A stretch of DNA of 64,000 nucleotides, from assembly GCF_024582835.1 (NCBI RefSeq), contig NZ_CP102097.1:124001-188000 (forward strand). Reading direction: 5' to 3'. The notes beneath the pieces were generated by a model, which saw nothing but the letters and a program-made list of their open reading frames with translations, did not search any database and was not told the DNA's origin. Positions 1 through 8,763 of the stretch are shown here, piece after piece (positions within the stretch are counted from its first letter, which is position 1; every line of letters begins with the position of its first letter). The translations under genes were made by a program, and so were the position numbers. Source of the stretch: Vibrio japonicus (GTDB taxonomy: Bacteria > Pseudomonadota > Gammaproteobacteria > Enterobacterales > Vibrionaceae).

Positions 1-698
1 CAAAACATGGTGTGTGGAAGATAGCCAATCGCATCCAGACTGTAAGCGACTAAGATTAAGGCTAATGTTGTTCGTTGGGGGTTAGATAAATTATGAAAAG
101 AGCCAGCAACAACACCTGCGCTCTCATTCACTAGCTCAGTGCGCCATGCATTCCAAGTTAAACACGTCGCCGCAAGTGCAATAGCACCAATACCAAGCCA
201 TGCAGATAGAACACTGTGAAAAATGAGCAGCGGCACTAACGTTCCCGAAAGAAGCACGCCCAGACCAATACCTGAAAAGATGACACCGCTGATTTTGTTT
301 TTTATAGCCGGGCTATGCATCCTAACTATCATCGGCGGTGCGAGTATGACTAACATTGCACCCGATGTGCCGGCTAATGTCCGCAAAAGGTAAAACCATT
401 CAATAGGCACACTTTCGATTGCACATCCCAAGTAGCTAAAACTGCAAATCAGCATTGCCACTCTGATCATCTGCCCTGGGGAATAATAGCGGATGAGCAG
501 GCTAATTACTGGAACACCGAAGATGTAACCAATTAAGGTTGCAGCGCCTAAGTAAGATGCTTCACTTTCAGAAAACCAACCCGCTTGAATGAGCGCAGGC
601 ATCAAAGCGATATAGGCAAAACGACCAATTCCATTTCCTATTAGCGTTGCCCCAAGCCCGGCAAGGCTGTAGCGGTTAAATATGTCGTTTTGGCTCAT
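1..698 (-). CDS. MFS transporter, YbfB/YjiJ type (partial, C-terminus outside window)
   Basis: The reverse strand reads from an ATG at 698 off the left edge without a stop, giving about 232 residues. The protein opens MSQNDIFNRYSLAGLGATL and continues with a glycine-rich first membrane segment containing GIGRFAYIALMPALI, typical of the YbfB/YjiJ branch of the major facilitator superfamily. Several further hydrophobic segments follow. The substrate is unknown. The gene lies 114 bases downstream of a LysR gene on the same strand, and that regulator is divergent from a sulfonate operon. It could therefore be co-regulated as an exporter or importer of a related compound, but this rests on position only. 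Confidence 0.8.
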   Translation of the reverse strand, partial: MSQNDIFNRYSLAGLGATLIGNGIGRFAYIALMPALIQAGWFSESEASYLGAATLIGYIFGVPVISLLIRYYSPGQMIRVAMLICSFSYLGCAIESVPIEWFYLLRTLAGTSGAMLVILAPPMIVRMHSPAIKNKISGVIFSGIGLGVLLSGTLVPLLIFHSVLSAWLGIGAIALAATCLTWNAWRTELVNESAGVVAGSFHNLSNPQRTTLALILVAYSLDAIGYLPHTMF

Positions 699-812
699 AT
701 CGCTTTCTAATTACAACGGACTATCGGTACAATAGACTGACATATTACTCAACCTATTGCATTTGAACTTTAGTCTCGTTACGTATTGTAGGGGCAGAGA
801 TATGAAAGCAAC

Positions 813-1742
813 TTATGCACAATGCAACTCGCCATTAATCAATGAATTTTGCTCAGTAAAGTGCTTCCAAAGTTTTGACATTGTGGGCGTCATTTCTTCA
901 GTCGAAAAACGATACAATTTAATTTTAGCGGGTAAGGCTGGTATGGATTCCGAGAACCGCGTCAAGCGCTGCTCTTCTAGCTCTTCTTGGACAAAGCCGG
1001 CAGGAAGCCAAACAACGCCATGACCTGATAGCGCCATTGACTTCAATGAATGCGTCACCGCATTTTCATAGACAATTTTAAAGTTACACTTACTCTGTCC
1101 CAATGAACCATGTTTTTCCAATACCTGGGCAAAGAACGTGCTGGATGGGTAATTCAACAACGGGACACTGGCATTTTTAACATCTTTATAAAGTGGTGAA
1201 CCATCTTCTTTTGTTGCCACAACAGGAATCAAGCAATCCGTGCCGATCGTGACTGATTCAACCTCTGGGTTCGGTATGTAAAGGCGAGTACCTTTGAATG
1301 ACAAACCGATTAAGAAATCAGAACGGTTATCGATAAAAGACTGTACAGAATCATGCAAGTTCTTTGGACAAACACACACGGTTGCCGTTTTAAACGCATC
1401 GGCATTATTGTTAATCATTCGATTTACCACATATTCAGAAAGAGAGTGCTGGGTGTGGAACGTGATCGTTGTTTCATTATTGTTAACTTGCTTCACAGTT
1501 TCCAAACGCGCAAATTCGATCTGCTGTTTTAAATCATTAGCATGCTTTAGGAAACGAAAGCCCGCTTTTGTGAATGTCGCTGGGTAAGTATTTCGGTTGA
1601 CCAAATCCACGCCCACCCACTCTTCTAATAACTTGATTCTTCTACCAAAAGCAGGCTGAGTTACATTTCTTGCTTTCGCCGCCTTGGCAAAGCTACCGTA
1701 CTGAGAGAGGTACAAAAAATCCTCTATCCATTTTAAATCCAT
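813..1742 (-). CDS. LysR-family transcriptional regulator, probable regulator of the sulfonate operon
   Basis: A 309-residue protein with an N-terminal winged helix-turn-helix (about residues 1-60; motif GSFAKAAKARNVTQPAFGRR) and a LysR substrate-binding domain behind it. The helix region, with DFLYLSQYGSFAKAA and TQPAFGRRIKLLEEW, resembles the HypT/YjiE branch more than classical CbbR or CysB. It is transcribed divergently from the cuyA-like gene, with 159 bases between the two starts. That is the usual arrangement for a LysR protein controlling its neighbour. The inducer is likely the imported sulfonate or a pathway intermediate, but nothing in the sequence shows which. Confidence 0.85.
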   Translation of the reverse strand: MDLKWIEDFLYLSQYGSFAKAAKARNVTQPAFGRRIKLLEEWVGVDLVNRNTYPATFTKAGFRFLKHANDLKQQIEFARLETVKQVNNNETTITFHTQHSLSEYVVNRMINNNADAFKTATVCVCPKNLHDSVQSFIDNRSDFLIGLSFKGTRLYIPNPEVESVTIGTDCLIPVVATKEDGSPLYKDVKNASVPLLNYPSSTFFAQVLEKHGSLGQSKCNFKIVYENAVTHSLKSMALSGHGVVWLPAGFVQEELEEQRLTRFSESIPALPAKIKLYRFSTEEMTPTMSKLWKHFTEQNSLINGELHCA

Positions 1743-1901
1743 TTTATCTTCCCGGGCATCCCGCTACGTTTTAATTACAACTATTTAAAAAAATACTAAC
1801 AAGGGTGTTAAAAAAAAGCATTATCTTTCGACCCATGTCAAACGCTAATGTGACTGCAGTGTTAAACATATCACTTACATTACATTAACAGGAGACTTGA
1901 A

Positions 1902-2912
1902 ATGCATTTAGCACGTTATCCACGATTGAATTTTGCGCATTTAGATACGCCGTTAGAACTGATGGAAAACCTTTCCAAAGCACTGGGTGGTCCGAACATC
2001 TGGATTAAACGAGATGATTGCACCGGTCTAGCTGGCGGCGGTAACAAAACGCGTAAACTAGAATTTTTGATGGCCGACGCAGTAGAAAAAGGCGCAGACA
2101 CCATCATTACTCAAGGTGCCACTCAGTCTAACCACGCTCGCCAAACGGCTGCTATCGCGACCAAACTAAACATGGATTGCTACATTCTGCTAGAAGATCG
2201 TACTGGCAGTGACGATCCTGATTACAAGTTCAACGGCAACGTCATGCTAGACCAGCTATTTAACGCAAAGTTATCTAAGTACCCTGGTGGAACCGATATG
2301 AACGCTGCGATGGAAGATGTCGCCGCGACACTTCGAGCCGAAGGCAAAAATCCATACATCATCCCTGGTGGCGGTTCTAACCATATCGGCGCACTTGGTT
2401 ACGTAAATTGCGCGTTAGAGATCCTCAAACAAAGCAATGATCAAAACCTAAAAATCGACCATGTCGTTCACGCAACAGGAAGTGCTGGCACTCAAGCAGG
2501 TCTAGTTACAGGCTTTGCGATGACAAATAGCCAGATTCCAGTATTAGGAGTGGGCGTTCGAGTCGATAAACCAACTCAAGAAGGCAACGTATTCAAACTG
2601 GCTCAACGTACGGCAGAGCACTTAGGTGCGAAAGATGCGGTATCACGTGAAGATGTGGTCGCCAACTGTGACTACGTCGGTGAAGGCTATGGTATTCCAG
2701 CCCCTTCTACTATCGAAGCTATCAATCTGTTTTCTACTTACGAAGGCATCCTGCTTGACCCGGTTTATTCAGGTAAAGGAGCAGCAGGCCTAATTGATCT
2801 AATTCGTAAAGGGCATTTCAAGAAAGGCGAAAACATTGTGTTTGTTCACACAGGTGGTGCACAAGCTCTGTTTGGCTACCGCGACAGCTTCGATTTTGCC
2901 AATTACGAATAA
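1902..2912 (+). CDS. cuyA: L-cysteate sulfo-lyase-like PLP enzyme (CuyA / D-cysteine desulfhydrase family)
   Basis: A 336-residue fold-type II PLP enzyme. [11 protein letters not shown] near residues 45-55 carries the expected Schiff-base lysine (K49). [13 protein letters not shown] and TGSAGTQAG are the substrate- and phosphate-binding loops of the ACC deaminase/D-cysteine desulfhydrase family. CuyA of marine bacteria belongs to this family and splits L-cysteate to pyruvate, ammonium and sulfite. The CuyA call over D-cysteine desulfhydrase rests on context: the next gene is a CuyZ-type exporter and the operon holds an HpsN-like dehydrogenase and a TRAP transporter. The start has AGGAG seven bases upstream. 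D-cysteine desulfhydrase remains the main alternative. Confidence 0.75.
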   Translation: MHLARYPRLNFAHLDTPLELMENLSKALGGPNIWIKRDDCTGLAGGGNKTRKLEFLMADAVEKGADTIITQGATQSNHARQTAAIATKLNMDCYILLEDRTGSDDPDYKFNGNVMLDQLFNAKLSKYPGGTDMNAAMEDVAATLRAEGKNPYIIPGGGSNHIGALGYVNCALEILKQSNDQNLKIDHVVHATGSAGTQAGLVTGFAMTNSQIPVLGVGVRVDKPTQEGNVFKLAQRTAEHLGAKDAVSREDVVANCDYVGEGYGIPAPSTIEAINLFSTYEGILLDPVYSGKGAAGLIDLIRKGHFKKGENIVFVHTGGAQALFGYRDSFDFANYE

Positions 2913-2933
2913 GCACTGAGGTAGAAGAAAGTC

Positions 2934-3956
2934 ATGGCCAATATCCTAAGTAACAATTCACATATTGAGCAACTAGCAAGCATCAAAAATACCTATACAC
3001 CGGGAATTTTAATCTCAGTTCTTGTTGGTTTAGCTGCGCTTTATCTATCCAACAATTATGGTGCTCCTGCAATGTTAATGGCTCTGTTATTGGGTATGGC
3101 CTTTAACTTTCTTAGTGTTGAGGCTGCGTATGCTAAAGGACTGGAGTTTACCGCCAAAACGGTACTGAGAATCGGCGTTGCCCTGCTCGGCGTGCGGATC
3201 ACACTGGGTGACATTACGTCACTTGGTGTCACCCCCATCATCACAGTGTGCGCGGCGGTGGGATCCACCATTGCATTTGGTATTTTTCTTGCGAAAAGAA
3301 TGGGATTTAATACTCACTTTGGCTTGCTCACAGGTGGCTCTGTGGCTATCTGTGGCGCTTCTGCGGCTATGGCCATCAGTGCCATCTTGCCACAAAGCGA
3401 AGAAACAAAGCGCAATACCTTATTCACTGTCATCGCGGTGACTACTCTCAGCACACTTGCCATGGTAGTTTACCCACTGATCGCTTTGGCACTTGATCTT
3501 AATACAGCCGAGACTGGGTTCTTCTTAGGGGGTACCATCCATGACGTTGCTCAGGTTGTCGGCGCAGGTTACAGCGTATCGGAAGAAGCTGGTAACTTAA
3601 GTACTTTCGTTAAATTGTTACGTGTAGCGACCCTTGTACCAGTAGTATTGATCGCATCCTTTTTCTTAATGAAGCAGAGTGCATCACGTCAAGGAAACAA
3701 AGTGCAACTGCCCTTTTTCCTCATTGGGTTTGTATTGATTTTTATTGTGAACAGCACTGGGGTTATCCCTGCCGTTCAACTTGAACTGCTCACTGCCTTA
3801 TCGTCGAAATTGCTTTTATTCGCTGTCGCGGCATTAGGGGTGCGCACTTCGCTCAAAGACGTATTAACGGTCGGTATTAAACCTATCTTACTCGTTGTTA
3901 TGGAAACGCTATTTATCGCCGCAGTTATTTTGCTGTGTATCTTCTTCACTCGATAA
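2934..3956 (+). CDS. cuyZ: YeiH/CuyZ-family membrane protein (UPF0324), putative sulfite/sulfate exporter
   Basis: A 340-residue integral membrane protein with about ten hydrophobic segments and the conserved UPF0324 (PF03601) features LRIGVALLGVRITL, GGSVAICGASAAMA and GGTIHDVAQVVGAGY. Members next to cuyA or suyAB genes are named CuyZ or SuyZ and are thought to export the sulfite or sulfate released by desulfonation. It starts 21 bases after the cuyA-like gene, so the two are almost certainly co-transcribed. The transported anion is inferred from context. YeiH proteins outside sulfonate loci have no settled function. Confidence 0.78.
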   Translation: MANILSNNSHIEQLASIKNTYTPGILISVLVGLAALYLSNNYGAPAMLMALLLGMAFNFLSVEAAYAKGLEFTAKTVLRIGVALLGVRITLGDITSLGVTPIITVCAAVGSTIAFGIFLAKRMGFNTHFGLLTGGSVAICGASAAMAISAILPQSEETKRNTLFTVIAVTTLSTLAMVVYPLIALALDLNTAETGFFLGGTIHDVAQVVGAGYSVSEEAGNLSTFVKLLRVATLVPVVLIASFFLMKQSASRQGNKVQLPFFLIGFVLIFIVNSTGVIPAVQLELLTALSSKLLLFAVAALGVRTSLKDVLTVGIKPILLVVMETLFIAAVILLCIFFTR

Positions 3957-3973
3957 AATATCAAGGAAATAAA

Positions 3974-5299
3974 ATGGAATTTATTAAAAAAGCCAACAAA
4001 AAAGACGACGTTGCTGATAACGATTTAGAAACACGTGCCATTGTTGAAGGCATGCTTAAAAGAATTGAGCAAGAAGGTGAACAAGCCGTCGCTGAGTACG
4101 CTGAAAAATTCGACAATTGGACTTCGGAGTTTGTTTTATCGAATGAGAAGCTGCAGCAACTGATCGACTCTGTGCCTCAAAGTGTCAAAGATGACATCGA
4201 CTTTGCTCATAAACAGATTAAGCGTTTTGCGAATGCGCAACGTAACAGCTTAACTGAGTTCTCTATCGAAACAGAAGAAGGCGTGACACTGGGGCAAAAA
4301 GTGCTACCTGTGCAAGCGGCTGGTTGCTACGTCCCTGGTGGTCGATACGCCCACGCAGCTTCAGCTCTAATGAGTGTCGCGACTGCCAAAGCGGCCGGTG
4401 TTCCCAACATTATCGCTTGTTCACCTCCGCGTGGTGATAGCATTAATCCAGCTGTTGCTTATGCAATGCACGTCGCAGGCGCGGATATCATTCTAGAAAT
4501 GGGCGGTGTCCATGCGATTGCAACAATGGCGAATGGCCTGTTTGGCACACCCAAAGTCGACATCATTGTGGGCCCAGGTAACGCCTATGTCGCAGAAGCC
4601 AAACGCGCCCTATTCGGCCCAGTTGGGATTGATGTTTTTGCTGGCCCGACGGAATCGGCCATCATCGCAGATAAATACGCAGACCCAATGACGATTGCCG
4701 TTGATTTAGTTTCTCAAGCTGAGCACGGAATCAACTCACCCGTTTGGCTATTTACCACGTCACGTGAAATCGGTGAAGAAGTGCTGGCGATCATGCCGTC
4801 GGTCATTGCCGACATGCCAAACGCAGATGTCTGTGAAGCATCATGGCGTGACTACGGAGAAATCATTTTCTGCGAAGACAAAGTAGAGCTTGCAAAAGTC
4901 AGCGATGAATACGCGTGTGAACACCTACAAGTCATGACGGAAGATTTAGAATGGTGGAAAAACACCCTCAATAACTACGGCTCACTTTTCCTCGGCGAAG
5001 GCAGTACAGTGACTCATGGCGATAAATGCTCTGGCACAAACCATATTCTGCCGACCAAATGCGCAGCTCGCTACAGCGGTGGTCTTAACGTTCAAAAATT
5101 CATGAAAGTGTTGACTTACCAACAAATCAGCAACGACGCAAACCTGATTTTCAGTGCTGCAGGTTCTCGTATTTCACGCACCGAAGGCATGGAAGGTCAC
5201 GCTCGCGCTTGTGATTGGCGACTACGTAAATACTTCCCAGAGATGGATTGGGATTTTGAAGTTTACAACCAGAAGTCGTACACATCTGAGGAAGTTTAG
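3974..5299 (+). CDS. hpsN: HisD-family NAD-dependent dehydrogenase (sulfopropanediol 3-dehydrogenase-like, HpsN)
   Basis: A 441-residue HisD-fold protein. AGCYVPGGRYAHAAS and VGPGNAYVAEAKRALFG are the NAD- and substrate-binding signatures. LVSQAEHG holds the Gln/His zinc-type ligands, and YACEHLQVM holds the catalytic Glu-His pair. No other his gene is nearby, so this is not biosynthetic histidinol dehydrogenase. HpsN, a HisD relative, oxidises 2,3-dihydroxypropane-1-sulfonate to sulfolactate in two NAD-dependent steps. HisD itself does the same to an amino alcohol, so an aminated C3-sulfonate alcohol is also a plausible substrate here. The start at 3974 has AAGGAAA upstream and abuts the cuyZ end. 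The stop directly precedes the next ATG. Confidence 0.78.
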   Translation: MEFIKKANKKDDVADNDLETRAIVEGMLKRIEQEGEQAVAEYAEKFDNWTSEFVLSNEKLQQLIDSVPQSVKDDIDFAHKQIKRFANAQRNSLTEFSIETEEGVTLGQKVLPVQAAGCYVPGGRYAHAASALMSVATAKAAGVPNIIACSPPRGDSINPAVAYAMHVAGADIILEMGGVHAIATMANGLFGTPKVDIIVGPGNAYVAEAKRALFGPVGIDVFAGPTESAIIADKYADPMTIAVDLVSQAEHGINSPVWLFTTSREIGEEVLAIMPSVIADMPNADVCEASWRDYGEIIFCEDKVELAKVSDEYACEHLQVMTEDLEWWKNTLNNYGSLFLGEGSTVTHGDKCSGTNHILPTKCAARYSGGLNVQKFMKVLTYQQISNDANLIFSAAGSRISRTEGMEGHARACDWRLRKYFPEMDWDFEVYNQKSYTSEEV

Positions 5300-6493
5300 A
5301 TGGAAAAGTTCACCAAATCCTTCACTCAACAAGCCCCTATCCCCGAGGAAGGGATCGCGCTTGCCGTAGAGGTGATGCGTACTGGTCGCTTGCATCGATA
5401 TAACGTTGAGTCGGGTGAGAAAAGTACAACTGATCAACTTGAACTCGCCTTTGCTGACTACATGGGTGTAGAGAATTGCTTGGCTTGCGCATCATGCGGA
5501 TATGCCTTACATATCGCGATGCGCAGCGTCGGGGTGAGTCACGGTGACAAAGTGTTGTGTAACGCTTTCACATTAGCCCCTGTACCGGGCGCAATTCACA
5601 ACACAGGTGCTACTCCAGTACTGGTTGAGATTGATGAAAACCTGTGTATCGACCTAGACGATCTTGAAGACAAAGCGAGCCAAAGTGGCGCTAAGTTCTT
5701 ACTGCTCTCGCATATGCGTGGCCATATAGCAGATATGGATAAAGTGATCGATATTTGTCACCGCTACGACCTAACGCTGATTGAAGACTGCGCTCATACC
5801 ATGGGGGCAAAGTGGAATGGCAAACTTAGCGGCAGCTTCGGCGATGTCGCGTGCTTTAGTACCCAAACCTATAAGCATATGAACTCTGGTGAGGGTGGCT
5901 TACTGGTGACACCGCATAAGAAGATCATGGCGAAAGCAATCATCTACTCAGGTTCATATATGCTCTATGACCGTCATCATGCGGCTCCAGAGAAGAGCGA
6001 GTTTGATGATGTTCGCCTGCAAACGCCTAACTACAGTGGTCGTATGGATAATCTGCGCGCTGCGACGTTACTACCACAACTGGCTAAGTTAGACGACGAC
6101 TGCAAAGCGTGGAATCTACGCCATGACATTGTTGCTGAAGTACTCACAACCAGTGACAAGATCAGGTTAACTGAACGCCCAGAAAAAGAGCAATTTGTTG
6201 CCAGCTCCATTCAATTTAGCGTACCTACTTTGAGCTCGGAGCAATGTCTTTCACTGGTAGAGCGATGCGCGATGCGCGGTGTGGTAATCAAGTGGTTTGG
6301 CAGCAGCAACCCTGAAAGTTACACCAGCAAATATGACAGCTGGGCCTATTTGGATGATGAAGCACAGCTTGTAAACACGGATCGCGTCCTCTCTACCCTA
6401 CTGGATATGCGTCTTCCGCTGACGTTTAGCGAAGACGATTGCAGCTTAATTGCCAAAATCATCGTACAAGAAGTAGAGGCGACTTATGAGTAA
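5300..6493 (+). CDS. DegT/DnrJ/EryC1-family PLP aminotransferase
   Basis: A 397-residue fold-type I aminotransferase of the sugar/aldehyde-acting DegT group. Visible features are CASCGYALHIAM near the N-terminus, IEDCAHTMGAKWNGK (PLP-ring Asp) and TQTYKHMNSGEGG, which supplies the Schiff-base lysine. The start follows the hpsN stop with no gap (TAGATG) and has GAGGAAG upstream. It overlaps the racemase gene by eight bases, so translation is coupled. Family members move an amino group onto a ketone or aldehyde. In this operon the likely acceptor is an oxidised C3-sulfonate, or the enzyme takes the amino group off an amino-sulfonate. No characterised sulfonate pathway that I can name uses this family at this step. 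Confidence 0.8.
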   Translation: MEKFTKSFTQQAPIPEEGIALAVEVMRTGRLHRYNVESGEKSTTDQLELAFADYMGVENCLACASCGYALHIAMRSVGVSHGDKVLCNAFTLAPVPGAIHNTGATPVLVEIDENLCIDLDDLEDKASQSGAKFLLLSHMRGHIADMDKVIDICHRYDLTLIEDCAHTMGAKWNGKLSGSFGDVACFSTQTYKHMNSGEGGLLVTPHKKIMAKAIIYSGSYMLYDRHHAAPEKSEFDDVRLQTPNYSGRMDNLRAATLLPQLAKLDDDCKAWNLRHDIVAEVLTTSDKIRLTERPEKEQFVASSIQFSVPTLSSEQCLSLVERCAMRGVVIKWFGSSNPESYTSKYDSWAYLDDEAQLVNTDRVLSTLLDMRLPLTFSEDDCSLIAKIIVQEVEATYE

Positions 6494-7196
6494 CCATCTG
6501 ACTCCGGGCGTTATCGGTGGTATGGGGCCAGAAGCCACGATTGATTTGATGTACCGCGTGTTTGAACAAACACCGGCTACAGACGACAGTGGACACATTC
6601 GATTGCTAGTAGACAACAACCCTAAAGTGCCATCGCGCATCAAGGCCATCATCGAAGGCACTGGCGAAAGCCCTGCTCCGTGCATGGTCAAAATGGCACA
6701 GGGTCTTGTGAACCAAGGGGCTGACTTTTTGGTCATCCCTTGTAATACCGCCCATTACTACTATCAAGAGGTCGCGAGCTCTGTCAATGTCCCTGTGATC
6801 AATTTGCTCGATATTACCGCCGAGACAATGCGTGCACTTGGCTACGAAAAAGTCGGCTTACTGGGTTCCACTGCCCTTCAGATAACCGACATTTATGGAC
6901 CAGTGTTTAACAAACATGGTCTGATCCCAGTATATCCGGATCAACATCATCAGGATGATTTGATGGCGCTCATCAAAGCGATCAAAGCCAAATCATTCAC
7001 TACTGCTGATCTGAAAACTCTGAATGAGTTACAACATCACATGATGAGTAAAGGCGTGGATTGCCTTGCACTCGTCTGTACAGAGCTTTCCGTGATTAAA
7101 GACAAAATAGAATGTGACGTAGCTGTATTTGATGCAGTAGACATTCTATCCAAGGAAATCATTGAACGCGCACAACACACTAAACCCAATCTTTGA
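6486..7196 (+). CDS. Aspartate/glutamate racemase-family protein, possible cysteate racemase
   Basis: A 236-residue protein with GVIGGMGPEATIDLMYRV at the N-terminus, the signature of the YgeA/aspartate racemase family. Both catalytic cysteines are present, in VIPCNTAHYYY (about residue 83) and LALVCTELSVI (about residue 200). It should therefore be an active two-base, PLP-independent racemase. L-cysteate is the sulfonate analogue of L-aspartate and the first gene of the operon encodes an L-cysteate-type lyase. Racemisation of cysteate, or of a close analogue, is the best guess. The gene overlaps the aminotransferase gene and has GAGG six bases before its ATG. Confidence 0.78.
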   Translation: MSNHLTPGVIGGMGPEATIDLMYRVFEQTPATDDSGHIRLLVDNNPKVPSRIKAIIEGTGESPAPCMVKMAQGLVNQGADFLVIPCNTAHYYYQEVASSVNVPVINLLDITAETMRALGYEKVGLLGSTALQITDIYGPVFNKHGLIPVYPDQHHQDDLMALIKAIKAKSFTTADLKTLNELQHHMMSKGVDCLALVCTELSVIKDKIECDVAVFDAVDILSKEIIERAQHTKPNL

Positions 7197-7208
7197 AGGA
7201 ACGAAACC

Positions 7209-8195
7209 ATGAAGAAGACGATTATCTTAAGTACTGCAATGCTTTTATCGTTGTCAGCCCATGCCGCAAAATGGAATATTGCGATTGGTGATGGTGCGGG
7301 CTCAACACAAGAGATCATTGCTCAGAAGTTTTCTGACATTCTTGCCGAAGAGACCAAAGGCAAAATCGAAACCGCCCTGTTTGTGAATGGCCAATTAGGC
7401 TCCGAACAAGCCACCGTCAACGATGTCTCTATGGGGCTACTTGATATGTCTGTTGTGGGTAGCTCTAACCTTGCCGCCCTATCCCCTGCTATTGGACTTT
7501 TCACCTATCCGTACATGTTTCACAACATTGAAGATGCAAAAAAGGCATTAGAGAGTGATGTCACAAAAAAAATTGAAGAAGATGTACTGAAACAAGCCAA
7601 TGTACGCATAGTTTCTTGGACTTACTCTGGCTTTCGTCGCTTAACTAATTCAGAACGTCCAGTCACAAAACTCGAAGATCTTCAAGGCCTGTCTGTGCGC
7701 GTACCTAAAAGTAGAGTGATTTTAGACACCTATAAATCACTTGGCATTGGCGCAACACCAATCGCATGGAGCGAGACATTTGCCGCGCTGCAACAAGGTG
7801 TAGTTGATGGGCAAGAAACGCCTTATGCCGCGATTCAATCGATGAAATTTGGTGAAATTCAGAAATACCTAACGGAAACGCACTACCTATTCCAAATCGA
7901 GCCAGTACTGATGTCTGAGAGCCTATATCAAGCTCAGTCAGATGACGTAAAACGTGCTATTGATAAAGCTGGTGATGAAGCAGAGCTATATAGCTACGAG
8001 TACTTAATCAAGGCCGAAGACAAAATCAAACAAGATTTGGTTACCAATTACGGTATGAAGATCAGCAAACTTGAAGATGAACAAAAGTGGATCGACAAGC
8101 TGCAAAAGGAAGTATGGCCAAAATACTTTGATGAAGTCGGTGGCAAAGCACGCGTCAATGAGCTTTTGGAAGCGATGGGCCGTGACACTCTATAA
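7209..8195 (+). CDS. dctP: TRAP transporter solute-binding protein, DctP type
   Basis: A 328-residue periplasmic protein with the signal peptide MKKTIILSTAMLLSLSAHAA, cleaved before KWNIAIGDG. DctP features follow: FVNGQLGSEQATVNDVSMG, LQGLSVRVPKSRV (the conserved arginine that binds the carboxylate or sulfonate of the ligand), and GVVDGQETPYAAI. It lies in the middle of the sulfonate operon, 12 bases after the racemase gene, and is followed by its membrane subunits. Known DHPS degraders import the substrate with TRAP systems (HpsKLM), which supports a sulfonate ligand. The exact ligand cannot be read from the sequence. Confidence 0.9.
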   Translation: MKKTIILSTAMLLSLSAHAAKWNIAIGDGAGSTQEIIAQKFSDILAEETKGKIETALFVNGQLGSEQATVNDVSMGLLDMSVVGSSNLAALSPAIGLFTYPYMFHNIEDAKKALESDVTKKIEEDVLKQANVRIVSWTYSGFRRLTNSERPVTKLEDLQGLSVRVPKSRVILDTYKSLGIGATPIAWSETFAALQQGVVDGQETPYAAIQSMKFGEIQKYLTETHYLFQIEPVLMSESLYQAQSDDVKRAIDKAGDEAELYSYEYLIKAEDKIKQDLVTNYGMKISKLEDEQKWIDKLQKEVWPKYFDEVGGKARVNELLEAMGRDTL

Positions 8196-8206
8196 ACAAA
8201 ACTAGC

Positions 8207-8232
8207 CAATGTGGGGAGTGATCCCCACATTG
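8207..8232 (+). promoter_or_regulatory. Perfect hairpin between dctP and dctQ
   Basis: An 11-bp perfect inverted repeat (8207-8217 with 8222-8232) around a GTGA loop lies just after the dctP stop and before the dctQ start. Only three T follow it, so it is a weak terminator at best. Hairpins here commonly protect the upstream mRNA or reduce read-through, so that the binding protein is made in excess over the membrane subunits. Confidence 0.6.
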
Positions 8233-8250
8233 TTTCTACAGGGAAGTAGT

Positions 8251-8763
8251 ATGTTTAAAAATATCATTGATAATTTCGAAAACTACATTTGCCGAATCTT
8301 ACTCGTGGCATTTACCTCCATCCTATTTATGCAAATCATTGCAAGGGAGATATTTGACCATTCCATCAGCTGGAGTGAAGAGTCGGCAGTTTACTTATTC
8401 GTTTGGTTTGTCTTTTTTGGTGCCAGCAGAGCCATTCGCATCGAAGCGCACAATAGAATTGACTTCCAATATAAATACTTACCTAAAAAAGTAGTGGCTA
8501 TTTTCAAAATATTAGCCGAGCTATCCTGGCTGCTATTTAACCTTTATTTCTTCTATTTATGCTACGACTTTGTGTTCAATAAAATGAATTTATATTGGAA
8601 GTCACAGACTCTGGGGATCCCAATGAAAATGATCTACATGATTATGCCCATTGCCTTCCTGTTAATGACGCTCAGACACATTCAGATCAACCTAAAAAAG
8701 ATTATCCAACGCTGCACCACTAGTAGCTGTATCAAAAACAACCAAGCCAAGGAGATGATATGA
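8251..8763 (+). CDS. dctQ: TRAP transporter small membrane subunit, DctQ type
   Basis: A 170-residue protein starting MFKNIIDNFENYICRILL with four hydrophobic segments. It has the DctQ signature around ISWSEESAVYLFVWFVFFGASRAIR. The start at 8251 is chosen over an in-frame ATG at 8209, because 8209 lies inside the hairpin and 8251 has GGGAAG upstream. The stop overlaps the dctM start by four bases. It is the small partner of DctM, needed for sodium-driven uptake of the ligand bound by DctP. Confidence 0.9.
   Translation: MFKNIIDNFENYICRILLVAFTSILFMQIIAREIFDHSISWSEESAVYLFVWFVFFGASRAIRIEAHNRIDFQYKYLPKKVVAIFKILAELSWLLFNLYFFYLCYDFVFNKMNLYWKSQTLGIPMKMIYMIMPIAFLLMTLRHIQINLKKIIQRCTTSSCIKNNQAKEMI

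Noticed and set aside
757..1023. 88-codon plus-strand frame opposite the LysR gene
   Set aside because: It is a shadow of the LysR coding sequence and has a serine-rich, low-complexity end.
1860..1875. CRP-like site TGTTA-N6-TCACT before cuyA
   Set aside because: It is only about 27 bases before the ATG, too close to serve as an activator site for a promoter of this gene, and both half-sites deviate from consensus.
3974..5299. Annotating this gene as biosynthetic histidinol dehydrogenase
   Set aside because: No other his gene is near and the neighbours are sulfonate and transport genes; the HpsN-like role is more likely.
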